Shown one piece after another: positions 8,507 to 15,789 of a DNA stretch of 31,357 nt. Made by a program: the position numbers and the translations under genes. Position 1 is the first letter of the stretch, and each line of letters starts with the position of its first letter. Source of the stretch: JBDSEG01 sp039920165 (GTDB taxonomy: Bacteria > Pseudomonadota > Gammaproteobacteria > Burkholderiales > Burkholderiaceae_C); contig JBDSEG010000043.1 in NCBI GenBank assembly GCA_039920165.1, forward strand, positions 1 through 31,357, given 5' to 3'. The notes under the pieces were generated by a model. That model was given only the letters and a program-made list of their open reading frames with translations, searched no databases and had not been told where the DNA came from.

Positions 8507-9286
8507 ATGAATCTACACGTCCTCGGTTGTTCCGGAGCGATCGCCGCGGGCTGCAAGACCACGTCGTTTCTGCTCGACGACGATGTGCTGATCGATGCCG
8601 GCACGGGCGTTGGCGATCTTGCCCTCGACGCACTGGCGAAGATCGACCACATCCTGGTCTCGCATTCGCACCTCGACCATGTGCTCTCGATCGGGCTCCT
8701 GGCCGACAGCGTGCTGCGCATCCGAAGCGCCCAACAGCGCCCGCCGATCGTCGTGCACGCGCTCGCCGCCACCCTAGCGGCGCTGCGTACCCACATCTTC
8801 AACGGCGTCATCTGGCCCGATTTCACACGCCTGCCGAGCGCCGAACATCCGGTGCTCGAGCTGCGATCGTTCGAGGTCGGCGAGATGCTCGAGGTCAACG
8901 GCAAGCGGGTCGAAGTGCTGAGCGCGGTGCATACCGTGCCGGCCGTCGGGTTCGCAGTGGAGGGGTTTGCGCGCGGCTGGTGGGTCTTCACCGGCGATAC
9001 CGGCCCCAACCCGGCGCTGTGGGAGCGGCTGCGCGATATCAAGGTGGCCGATCTCGTGATCGAGACCGCCTTCAGCGACGAGGAGCGCGTCGTCGCGCGC
9101 ATCAGCCGCCATCTGTGCCCGGCCGCGCTCGGCCACGAGCTCGCTCAGCTCGCGGGCAGCGTCGATGTCCACATCACCCACATCAAGCCCGGCGAGATGG
9201 ACGCGGTGATGCACGAGATCGCGGCACTCGGCAGCCCACACCGCATCCACGCGCTCGGCGCCGGCCAGGTAATGCGCCTGGGCTGA
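8507..9286 (+). CDS. Class II 3',5'-cyclic-nucleotide phosphodiesterase, metallo-beta-lactamase fold
   Basis: The 259-residue product has the metallo-beta-lactamase fold of class II (CpdP/PDE1-type) cyclic nucleotide phosphodiesterases. It shows MNLHVLGCSGAIAAG at the N-terminus, the zinc-binding HSHLDH (53-58), a conserved VHTVPAVGF region, FTGDTGPN (about 162-169), and a late HITHIKPGEM carrying further ligands. Such enzymes cleave cAMP or cGMP to the 5'-nucleotide; which one is used here cannot be read from sequence. No signal peptide is visible, so it acts in the cytoplasm. The cyclic-nucleotide-binding protein encoded next strengthens the assignment. Another MBL-fold hydrolase activity remains possible. 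Confidence 0.85.
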   Translation: MNLHVLGCSGAIAAGCKTTSFLLDDDVLIDAGTGVGDLALDALAKIDHILVSHSHLDHVLSIGLLADSVLRIRSAQQRPPIVVHALAATLAALRTHIFNGVIWPDFTRLPSAEHPVLELRSFEVGEMLEVNGKRVEVLSAVHTVPAVGFAVEGFARGWWVFTGDTGPNPALWERLRDIKVADLVIETAFSDEERVVARISRHLCPAALGHELAQLAGSVDVHITHIKPGEMDAVMHEIAALGSPHRIHALGAGQVMRLG

Positions 9287-9418
9287 GCAATTGGTCACCG
9301 GCTTCGCTGGAGGTTGGTAATGCGTGCGGTTGCGGGGTTGGTGCGGTGGTGCAGGCGCGGATAATCGACTGCAGCACAGGGCATCGTCATGCGCGGCGCC
9401 CGGCCCCGGAGGTATGTC

Positions 9419-9886
9419 ATGCAAGTTGACGAACTGGTGCAGGCGATCCAGACCTTGAACGCCGAAGATGCGTTCCGGGCCCGCCTTACCCACGAGCACT
9501 GGAAGGTCCTCGCGCCCTATCTCACGCGCCACGAAATCCGCTCGGGCGACCTGCTGATCAAACAGGGCGATACCGATCGTTCGCTGTATTTCCTGAGCCA
9601 GGGAACGTTGCAGGTCTTCGTCACCGGCGGGGTGCCGGGCAGCAGCAAGATCGCGATCCTGCGCGCCGGCTCGATCGTCGGCGAACCGGGACTCTTCGTC
9701 GACGGTCCGCGCATGGCCAATGTCGAGGCGATGACGCCGTGCATTGTCTGGGCGCTGCGCGGCCCGCGCCTGGAAGAGCTGGCGACGCGGGTGCCGGCGA
9801 TCGCGCTCGAACTGCTGCGCGCCGCCGGCGGCGTGATGGCGATCCGCATGCGCGCCACCTTGCAGCGCCACACGCCGTTCATCTGA
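9419..9886 (+). CDS. Stand-alone cyclic-nucleotide-binding domain protein
   Basis: A 155-residue protein made of one CRP-like cyclic-nucleotide-binding domain (about 25-125), with no helix-turn-helix or kinase part. The beta-roll is visible in SGDLLIKQGDTDRSLYFLSQGTLQVFV, and the phosphate-binding cassette is GSIVGEPGLFVDGPRMANVEA (84-104), with E89 and R98 at the places expected to contact the ribose and phosphate. The ATG at 9419 has a perfect GGAGG six bases upstream (9408-9412); the upstream in-frame ATG at 9389 has no such site. It ends 14 bases from the convergent antiporter gene. Its likely role is a cyclic-nucleotide sensor acting on a partner protein (inference). Confidence 0.85.
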   Translation: MQVDELVQAIQTLNAEDAFRARLTHEHWKVLAPYLTRHEIRSGDLLIKQGDTDRSLYFLSQGTLQVFVTGGVPGSSKIAILRAGSIVGEPGLFVDGPRMANVEAMTPCIVWALRGPRLEELATRVPAIALELLRAAGGVMAIRMRATLQRHTPFI

Positions 9887-9900
9887 ACTGGGGTGCCGGC

Positions 9901-11901
9901 TCAGCGCCGGCGCAGCAAGCGCGCTTCGGCCAATGCCAGATCGGCGGGCAGTCCGGACAGCACGAGGGTGTCACCGGCCGCGATGACCGAGTCCTCGTGC
10001 GGGCTGGCGACCGTGCCCGAGGCGCGCCGGATCGAGACCACCGAGACACCCATCGCGGCGAGGTCGAGCGAAACCAGCGTCTGACCGATGCAGCCGCTGT
10101 CCGGCGCGGGCGAGACGCCGAGGAGCCGCGCCGTCGTCAGATCGTCGGCGGTATCGTCGTCGGCGCCATGGAAGTAGCCGCGCAGCAGCCCGTAGCGGGC
10201 GTCGCGCTGTTCCTGAACAACGCGGATCACGCGCCGCATCGGCACCCCGACCAACGCGAGCGCGTGGCTCGCCAGCATCAGCGAACCCTCGATCGCTTCG
10301 GGCACGACCTCGGTCGCGCCGGCATTGCGCAGCCGTTCCAGATCGCTGTCGTCGATGGTGCGAACGATGACCGGCACGCCCGGCGCGTGGGTGCGGACGA
10401 GGCGCAGAATCTTCAGCGCCGACGGCGTGTCGTGATAGCTCACCACCACCGCGTTCGCGCGCGCCAGGCCGGCAGCCATCAGGCTTTGCAGCCGCGCCGC
10501 ATCGCCGAACACCACGCTCTGCCCGGCCGCGGCGGCTTGGCGCACGCGGTCCGGATCGAGGTCGAGCGCCATATAAGGAATCGTCTCCGCCTCGAGCAGG
10601 CGCGCCAGGTTCTGCCCGCTGCGGCCGAAGCCGGCGATGATGACGTGCGCCTCGGTATTGATCGAGCGCTTGGCGATCGACGTCATCGCGACCGACTGCA
10701 TCAGCCAGTCGCTCGCCGACAGCCGCATCACGATCCGATTGCTGTACAGGATGAGCAGCGGCGTTGCCAGCATGCTGAGCACCATGCTCGCGAGCACCGG
10801 GCTGATCCAGCGCGGATCGATCAGGTGATGGCCTGCGCCGAGCGTCAGCAGCACGAAGCCGAACTCGCCCGCCTGCGCGAGGTACAGCCCGGTGCGCAGC
10901 GCGACGCCGGGCGCGGCGCCGAAATAGCGCGCCAGCGCGCCGACCAACATGAATTTGGCCAGCACCGGCAGCAGACTCAGCGCCAGCACCAGCCACCATT
11001 GCTCGAGAAGCGGATGCCAGTCGAGCTTCATGCCGATGGTGATGAAGAACAGGCCGAGCAGCACGTCGTGGAACGGCCGGATGTCGGTCTCGACCTGGTG
11101 CTTGTATTCGGTCTCGGCGATCAGCATGCCGGCCAGGAATGCGCCGAGCGCGAGCGACAGCCCGGCGTGTTCGGTGAGCCAGGCCAGGCCGAGCGTGACA
11201 AGCAGCAGGTTGAGGACGAAGAGCTCCTCGCTGCGCCGGCGCGCCACAAGTGTCAACCAGGCGCGCATCACGCGCTGGCCGCCGACGAGTAGCACGCCGA
11301 GCAGCACGGCCGCCTTGAGCGTCGCCCAGCCGATCGATGCCGCCATGTCGCCCGGACTCGAATTGAGCGCCGGGATCAGCACCAACAGCGGCACCACGGC
11401 CAGATCCTGGAACAGCAGGACGCCCATCACGCGCCGGCCGTGCTCGCTTTCCATCTCGAGCCGGTCGGCCATCATCTTGACGACGATCGCCGTGCTCGAC
11501 ATTGCCATCGCGCCGCCCAGCACGAGCGCGCCCTGCCACGACAGCTGCCAGGGATGCGCGGTATCGGCGAGCAGCCAGCGCAGGAGGAAGTGGCCGGCGA
11601 GCGTTCCCGCGATCGTCAGTCCCACCTGCGCCAGGCCGAGGCCGAAGACGAGCTTGCGCATGCTCGTGAGCTTGGGCAGGTTGAACTCGAGCCCGATCAC
11701 GAACATCAGGAACACGACGCCGAACTCGCCGAGATACTCGACCGCCGCCGAGTCTTTCACCAGCCCGAGCGCATTCGGTCCGATCAGAACGCCCACGACC
11801 AGATAACCGAGCATCGGCGGCAGTCGCGCGAGCCGGCACAGCACCACCCCGGCGACCCCGGCGACGAGATAGAGCAGAACGACTTCGAGCGTTGAGGCCA
11901 T
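9901..11901 (-). CDS. CPA2-family cation/proton antiporter with RCK domain (KefB/KefC-like)
   Basis: Inner-membrane monovalent cation:proton antiporter of the CPA2 family (666 residues). Residues 1-385 are a hydrophobic transporter domain of about a dozen helices, beginning MASTLEVVLLYLVAGVAGV and containing LGYLVVGVLIGPNALG and EFGVVFLMFVIGLEF. Residues from 419 form an RCK/TrkA-N domain (HVIIAGFGRSGQNLARLL, with the dinucleotide loop GFGRSG at 424-429), followed by a TrkA-C domain near the end. Such domains gate K+ efflux by binding nucleotides or glutathione adducts. The ATG at 11901 was preferred to an upstream in-frame ATG at 12063, which lies inside kdsD. The gene is divergent from kdsD, an order I recall from other Burkholderiales. 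Confidence 0.92.
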   Translation of the reverse strand: MASTLEVVLLYLVAGVAGVVLCRLARLPPMLGYLVVGVLIGPNALGLVKDSAAVEYLGEFGVVFLMFVIGLEFNLPKLTSMRKLVFGLGLAQVGLTIAGTLAGHFLLRWLLADTAHPWQLSWQGALVLGGAMAMSSTAIVVKMMADRLEMESEHGRRVMGVLLFQDLAVVPLLVLIPALNSSPGDMAASIGWATLKAAVLLGVLLVGGQRVMRAWLTLVARRRSEELFVLNLLLVTLGLAWLTEHAGLSLALGAFLAGMLIAETEYKHQVETDIRPFHDVLLGLFFITIGMKLDWHPLLEQWWLVLALSLLPVLAKFMLVGALARYFGAAPGVALRTGLYLAQAGEFGFVLLTLGAGHHLIDPRWISPVLASMVLSMLATPLLILYSNRIVMRLSASDWLMQSVAMTSIAKRSINTEAHVIIAGFGRSGQNLARLLEAETIPYMALDLDPDRVRQAAAAGQSVVFGDAARLQSLMAAGLARANAVVVSYHDTPSALKILRLVRTHAPGVPVIVRTIDDSDLERLRNAGATEVVPEAIEGSLMLASHALALVGVPMRRVIRVVQEQRDARYGLLRGYFHGADDDTADDLTTARLLGVSPAPDSGCIGQTLVSLDLAAMGVSVVSIRRASGTVASPHEDSVIAAGDTLVLSGLPADLALAEARLLRRR

Positions 11902-11954
11902 GGGCAGGCGGGAAGTCTGGGGGTCGAGAGACGGCGAGGGCCGCGTCGGCCTTC

Positions 11955-11960
11955 TAGAAT
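11955..11960 (+). promoter_or_regulatory. Possible -10 element upstream of kdsD
   Basis: TAGAAT matches the sigma-70 -10 consensus at five of six positions, 28 bases before the kdsD start and within the 87-base divergent gap. No good -35 hexamer lies 16-18 bases upstream, so support is weak. Confidence 0.3.
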
Positions 11961-11988
11961 CGTCCCATCCTACTGGAGCCGTCCCGAC

Positions 11989-12978
11989 GTGAGTGCCAGC
12001 CAACCGTTCGATGCGGCTCGTGCCCTGCGCCTGGCCTGCGAGACCTTCGATATCGAAGCGCAAGCGCTGCTCGGGCTCAAATCACGCCAGGGCGAAGGCT
12101 TCGCGCGGGCCGCGCAGGCGATGCTCGAATGCGTTGGTCGCGTCGTCGTGATGGGCATGGGCAAGAGCGGCCACGTCGGCCGCAAGATCGCCGCCACGCT
12201 GGCCTCGACCGGCACCCCCGCCTTGTTTGTCCACGCCGGTGAAGCGAGCCATGGCGACCTCGGCATGGTGGCACGCGGCGATGTGGTGCTCGCCATCTCC
12301 AACTCCGGCGAGAGCGACGAACTCGGCGCGATCGTGCCGGCCCTCAAGCGGCTCGGTGTGACGCTGATCGCGATGACCGGCCGCGCCGACAGCAGCCTCG
12401 CCCAACATGCCGATATCGTCGTGTCGAGCGAGGTGGACCAGGAGGCGTGCCCGCTCAACCTCGCGCCGACCGCGAGCACCACGGCGCAGATGGCGCTCGG
12501 CGATGCGCTCGCCGTCGCCTTGCTGGATGCGCGCGGCTTCCGCGAGGCCGATTTCGCGCTCTCGCATCCGGGCGGAAGCCTCGGGCGCAAGCTGCTCACC
12601 CATGTGCGCGACGTGATGCGCCAGGGCGATGCGGTGCCGCGCGTTGCGCCCGAGACGCCGTTCACGGCGATGGTTCGCGAGATGACGCGCAAAGGCCTCG
12701 GCGCCACGGCAGTGTGCGAAGGCGACGGCCGGGTGCGGGGCATCTTTACCGACGGCGATCTGCGCCGCCTGATAGAGACCGGCCGCGACCTGCGTGCGCT
12801 GAGTGCGCGCGATGTGATGCATCCCAGCCCCAAGCTGGTGCGCGAGGGGGCGCTCGCGGTTGAAGCTGCGCAGCTGATGGAAACGCACCGCATCAACAGC
12901 GTGCTGGTGGTCGATGCCGGCGGCGTGCTGGTCGGCGCGCTGTCCAGCAACGACTTGATGCGGGCGAAGGTGATCTGA
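11989..12978 (+). CDS. kdsD: D-arabinose 5-phosphate isomerase (KdsD/KpsF family)
   Basis: Converts ribulose 5-phosphate to arabinose 5-phosphate, the first step toward the LPS sugar Kdo. The 329-residue protein has an N-terminal SIS sugar-isomerase domain (about 35-180; GMGKSGHVGRKIAATLASTG 56-75, EASHGDLGM with H88, SNSGESDE 104-111), SHPGGSLGRKLL with H193, and two CBS domains (about 205-265 and 275-327). The start is GTG, with GGAG ten bases upstream (11975-11978). Its stop overlaps the kdsC start by one base (TGATG), so the two are translationally linked. Length and motifs are complete. Confidence 0.95.
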   Translation: MSASQPFDAARALRLACETFDIEAQALLGLKSRQGEGFARAAQAMLECVGRVVVMGMGKSGHVGRKIAATLASTGTPALFVHAGEASHGDLGMVARGDVVLAISNSGESDELGAIVPALKRLGVTLIAMTGRADSSLAQHADIVVSSEVDQEACPLNLAPTASTTAQMALGDALAVALLDARGFREADFALSHPGGSLGRKLLTHVRDVMRQGDAVPRVAPETPFTAMVREMTRKGLGATAVCEGDGRVRGIFTDGDLRRLIETGRDLRALSARDVMHPSPKLVREGALAVEAAQLMETHRINSVLVVDAGGVLVGALSSNDLMRAKVI

Positions 12979-13556
12979 TGGACGGTGACGCGCTGCGCCC
13001 GGTCCTGGCCTTCGACCCCGCGCTGCTGCTGCGCGCGCAAGACATCCGCGCGGCGATCTTCGACGTCGATGGCGTGCTCACCGACGGGCGCATCTACGTC
13101 GGCGCCGACGGCGAGGAGTTCAAGGCCTTCTCGACCCTGGATGGGCACGGTCTGAAGCTGCTCGCGGCCGCCGGCATCGTGCCGATCGTCGTCACCGGAC
13201 GCGACTCGGCCGCGGTGCGCCAGCGCGTTGCCGACCTCGGCATCGAGCATGCGGTCTACGGTGCGGTCGACAAATTCGCGGCGGCGCAGCCGGTGCTGGA
13301 GCGCCTCGGCCTGGCATGGCACGAGGTCTGTGCGATGGGCGACGACTGGCCCGATCTGCCGCTGCTCACGCGCTGCGGCTTCGCCTGCGCCCCGCCGGGC
13401 GCGCACATTGAGGTCCGGGCCCGGGTGCACCACGTCACCGCAGCGGCGGCCGGCCATGGTGCGGCGCGCGAGTGCTGCGATCTGCTGCTGTGCGCTGCCG
13501 GCCGCTATGCGCGCGCGCTGCGCGGCCACCTGACCACGCTGGATGCGAGCCGCTGA
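12978..13556 (+). CDS. kdsC: 3-deoxy-D-manno-octulosonate 8-phosphate phosphatase (KdsC)
   Basis: HAD-superfamily phosphatase that releases Kdo from Kdo-8-phosphate in LPS inner-core synthesis. The 192-residue product has the compact, cap-less KdsC form: nucleophile motif IFDVDGVLTDG (27-37, D29 and D31), STLDGHGLKLL, VVTGRDS, the lysine in AVDKF, and the metal-binding MGDDWPDLPLL (120-130). It starts on the kdsD stop codon and overlaps the start of lptC by 14 bases, so kdsD-kdsC-lptC is one tightly packed operon. Confidence 0.95.
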   Translation: MDGDALRPVLAFDPALLLRAQDIRAAIFDVDGVLTDGRIYVGADGEEFKAFSTLDGHGLKLLAAAGIVPIVVTGRDSAAVRQRVADLGIEHAVYGAVDKFAAAQPVLERLGLAWHEVCAMGDDWPDLPLLTRCGFACAPPGAHIEVRARVHHVTAAAAGHGAARECCDLLLCAAGRYARALRGHLTTLDASR

Positions 13557-14232
13557 CGATCCAGCGTTGCCAGAGTCGGGGCGCAGTTCCCTGCTGCCGG
13601 CCGATCCGCCACCGACCCTTGCTGTCGTGCAGCCCTGGACGGCACGCGCCGCGGCGCTCGTGTCGGCCTACCTGCCGATGCTGCTGATGGCGCTGCTCGC
13701 CGCGGGAACCTGGTGGCTGGTCAAGAACACCCCGGTCTTCGACGTGAGCCCGGCGCCCGCTGCGCTGCGCCACGAACCCGACTACACCATGACGCGCTTC
13801 AGCGTCCAGCGCTTCGCGGCGGGCGGTGCAGGGCAGGCGCGGATCGAAGGCGATACCCTGCGGCACTATCCGGATACCGATACGGTGGAAATCGACAACG
13901 CCCGCATCCGCTCCATCGCGGCCGATGGCCGCATCACAGTGGCCACCGCGACCCGCGCGCTATCGAACGCCGACGGCAGCGAGGTTCAACTGCTGGGCGG
14001 CGCTCACGTTGTCCGGGAAGCGCGCGAAAAGGAGCAGGAAATCCACTTCCGGGGCGAATTCCTGCAGGCATTCCTGAGTACCGAACGGGTGCGCTCGCAC
14101 CTTCCGGTCACCGTCACGCGCGGTGCGACCCAGGTTCGCGCCGATGCGGTCGACTACGACAACCTCTCCGGCGTGATCCGTTTCAGCGGGCGCATGCGCG
14201 GCGTGTTTGAAGCCCCCGCACGCCGTCCGTGA
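13543..14232 (+). CDS. lptC: LPS export protein LptC
   Basis: LptC is the bitopic inner-membrane protein that receives LPS from LptB2FG and hands it to LptA in the periplasm. The 229-residue product has a short cytoplasmic head, one membrane helix (about 38-60, ending TWWLVKNTP) and a beta-rich periplasmic domain with PDYTMTRFSVQRF, HYPDTDTVEIDNARI and the repeating strand pattern of the LptA/LptC fold. It overlaps kdsC by 14 bases. Unusually, no lptA or lptB follows; the next gene is a short-chain dehydrogenase joined by a GTGA overlap. The head is longer than in E. coli LptC (191 residues). Confidence 0.88.
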   Translation: MRAADDPALPESGRSSLLPADPPPTLAVVQPWTARAAALVSAYLPMLLMALLAAGTWWLVKNTPVFDVSPAPAALRHEPDYTMTRFSVQRFAAGGAGQARIEGDTLRHYPDTDTVEIDNARIRSIAADGRITVATATRALSNADGSEVQLLGGAHVVREAREKEQEIHFRGEFLQAFLSTERVRSHLPVTVTRGATQVRADAVDYDNLSGVIRFSGRMRGVFEAPARRP

Positions 14233-15050
14233 GCGCCAGCGCGCGGCTCCGCGGGTCCGGCGCCGAGGCGCCGCTCGCGTTCGTCACCGGTGCGTCGAGC
14301 GGGATCGGCCAGGCGCCGGCGCTGCGCCTGCACGTGCTCGGCTACCGGCTCGCGCTGGTCGCACGGCGCGCCGACGAGGTCCGCGCATGGGTGGTCGCGC
14401 AAGGCTGGGACGCCGGCGAGGCTGCCGTCCACGCCGCCGATGTGCGTGATATCGCCGCCCTTTCGGATGCGGGGCAGCGGACTCTGGATGCGCAGGGTGT
14501 GCCCGATATCGTGATCGCGGGCGCCGGCATCAGTATCGGCATGGACAGCGCGATCTCCGCCGACCTCGACGTGATGCGCGCCACGCTGGAAACCAATCTG
14601 CTCGGCACCGCCGCCGCCTTCCAGCCCTTCGTGGCGCCGATGCGCGCGCGTGGATCGGGTCGGCTCGTCGGCGTGGCCAGCGTGGCCGCAATTCGTGGCT
14701 TGCCGGGCCACGGGGCGTACTGCGCGAGCAAGGCCGGCGTCGTCGCCTACTGCGAAAGCCTGCGCGGCGAGTTGCGCGGCAGCGGGGTGCGGGTCGTAAC
14801 GCTCGTGCCCGGCTATGTCGATACGCCGCTGACGCGTCGCAATTCCTATTCGATGCCGTTCCTGATGCAGCCGGATCGTTTCGCCTACCACGCCTGCCGC
14901 TCCATCGAGGCCGGGACGAGCTACCGCGTCATTCCGTGGCAGATGGGGGTCGTGGCCAAGCTGTTTCGGTTGCTTCCGAATATGGTCCTCGACCGGGCGC
15001 TGCAAGGCCGTGGCCGCAAGCCGCGCCAGGACGACGCCGGGCATAAATGA
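14229..15050 (+). CDS. Short-chain dehydrogenase/reductase
   Basis: A 273-residue classical SDR oxidoreductase: nucleotide-binding TGASSGIG (20-27), the AGAGIS strand, the catalytic Ser in GVASVAAIRG, and YCASK (Y164, K168). It ends with a hydrophobic/basic tail (PWQMGVVAKLFRLLPNMVLD) that may touch the membrane, as in other SDRs acting on lipids. The substrate is unknown. The GTG start overlaps the lptC stop by four bases, so it is translated with the LPS genes; a role in envelope lipid metabolism is a guess from context. It ends just before the terminator of the convergent RRM gene. Confidence 0.88.
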   Translation: MSASARLRGSGAEAPLAFVTGASSGIGQAPALRLHVLGYRLALVARRADEVRAWVVAQGWDAGEAAVHAADVRDIAALSDAGQRTLDAQGVPDIVIAGAGISIGMDSAISADLDVMRATLETNLLGTAAAFQPFVAPMRARGSGRLVGVASVAAIRGLPGHGAYCASKAGVVAYCESLRGELRGSGVRVVTLVPGYVDTPLTRRNSYSMPFLMQPDRFAYHACRSIEAGTSYRVIPWQMGVVAKLFRLLPNMVLDRALQGRGRKPRQDDAGHK

Positions 15051-15080
15051 AAAAAGCGGTGGGCTTGCGCCTCACCGCTT
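15050..15080 (-). terminator. Intrinsic terminator of the RRM gene
   Basis: Read on the minus strand, AAGCGGTGAGGC pairs with GCCCACCGCTT around a short loop (11 pairs with one bulge) and is followed by TTTTTT. It lies 23 bases after the RRM stop codon and touches the stop of the convergent dehydrogenase. On the plus strand no T-run follows, so it serves the RRM gene. Confidence 0.85.
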
Positions 15081-15102
15081 GTTGTGGAGCGTTGCGGATA
15101 GT

Positions 15103-15603
15103 TCAGTAGCCGCCGCGGCTGCCGCCGCCCCCACCGTAACCGCCACCACCGCCGGAGCGTCCACCGCCCCCGCCGCTGCTGCCGCCGCCGTAGCCACCGC
15201 CACCACCGGAGCGGCCACCGCCGCCGCCGCCGAAGCCGCCGCCACCACCGCCGAAGCCGCCACCGCTGCCGCCGCCCGAACGGCCACCGCCGCCGAAGCC
15301 GCCGCCACCACCGCTCGGCCGGCCACCGCCGCCACCGAAGCCGCCCGGACGCTCTTCGCGAGGACGGGCTTCGTTGACCACCAGCGCTCGGCCGTCGAGG
15401 GCCTGGCCGTTCATGCCGTTGATGCCGGCTTGCGCCTCGGCATCGGTGCCCATCTCGACGAAGCCGAAGCCCTTGGAGCGCCCGGTATCGCGGTCCATCA
15501 TGACCTTGGCCGACGTGACGTTGCCGAATTGTGCGAATGCTTGCTGAAGATCCTCGTCGCGGACGCTATAGGCGAGATTACCGACGTAAAGTTTGTTGCC
15601 CAT
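15103..15603 (-). CDS. Glycine-rich RNA-binding protein with one RRM domain
   Basis: A 166-residue protein with an N-terminal RNA-recognition motif (1-80): RNP2 is LYVGNL (5-10) and RNP1 is KGFGFVEM (44-51), with the aromatic residues that stack on RNA. Residues 87-166 are almost pure glycine, interrupted by Phe, Tyr, Arg and Ser (GGGGRSGGGGGYGGG type units). The layout resembles cyanobacterial and plant cold-induced glycine-rich RNA-binding proteins. The ATG at 15603 starts the RRM (MGNKLYVGNL) and is preceded by an AAAGGGG-like site; an earlier in-frame ATG at 15621 adds only six residues. It is a single gene with its own terminator. Confidence 0.92.
   Translation of the reverse strand: MGNKLYVGNLAYSVRDEDLQQAFAQFGNVTSAKVMMDRDTGRSKGFGFVEMGTDAEAQAGINGMNGQALDGRALVVNEARPREERPGGFGGGGGRPSGGGGGFGGGGRSGGGSGGGFGGGGGGFGGGGGGRSGGGGGYGGGSSGGGGGRSGGGGGYGGGGGSRGGY
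15106..15345. repeat. Low-complexity glycine-codon repeats
   Basis: On the plus strand this stretch is built from irregular tandem units of GCCGCC, CCACCG and GAAGCCGCC, which encode the glycine tail of the RRM protein on the other strand. The units are imperfect but similar enough to make length variation between strains, and assembly errors, plausible. Confidence 0.8.
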
Positions 15604-15697
15604 GGGAGAGCCCCTTTCCATTTCCTACACACATGTGGAGCTTCTACCCGTCGTGAACCATTCAAGCGAAGGCGCCGCGTCCATACACAGGGAAGGG

Positions 15698-15726
15698 AAT
15701 ATAAGTGAATTGCGCAAAAGTGCGCA
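15698..15726 (-). promoter_or_regulatory. Possible promoter/operator of the RRM gene
   Basis: On the minus strand TATATT (15703-15698) matches five of six -10 positions in an otherwise GC-rich gap. Two identical palindromes TGCGCA (15711-15716 and 15721-15726) lie ten bases apart, one helical turn, at about the -35 place, with a related GGCGCA just beyond. This would give a leader of roughly 90 bases. The palindromes could be an operator; no protein is implied. Confidence 0.35.
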
Positions 15727-15789
15727 TGGCGCAACCGAATAAAGTGTTGTTTTCGAATCCCGCGCCGGCCCTGTGAGCCGCTCCACGCC

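Noticed and set aside
8337..8510. 58-residue frame overlapping the phosphodiesterase start by ATGA
   Set aside because: The overlap is suggestive of coupling, but the product is Arg/Pro/Ala-rich without a motif, codon third positions are less GC-rich than in neighbouring genes, and no ribosome-binding site is clear.
9739..11292. 517-residue plus-strand frame opposite the antiporter gene
   Set aside because: It lies wholly opposite transporter helices and RCK motifs and has a shadow-frame composition.
15106..15345. Repeat array that could be mistaken for a CRISPR or tandem-repeat locus
   Set aside because: The units are short, imperfect and explained by glycine codons of the RRM protein; there are no spacers.
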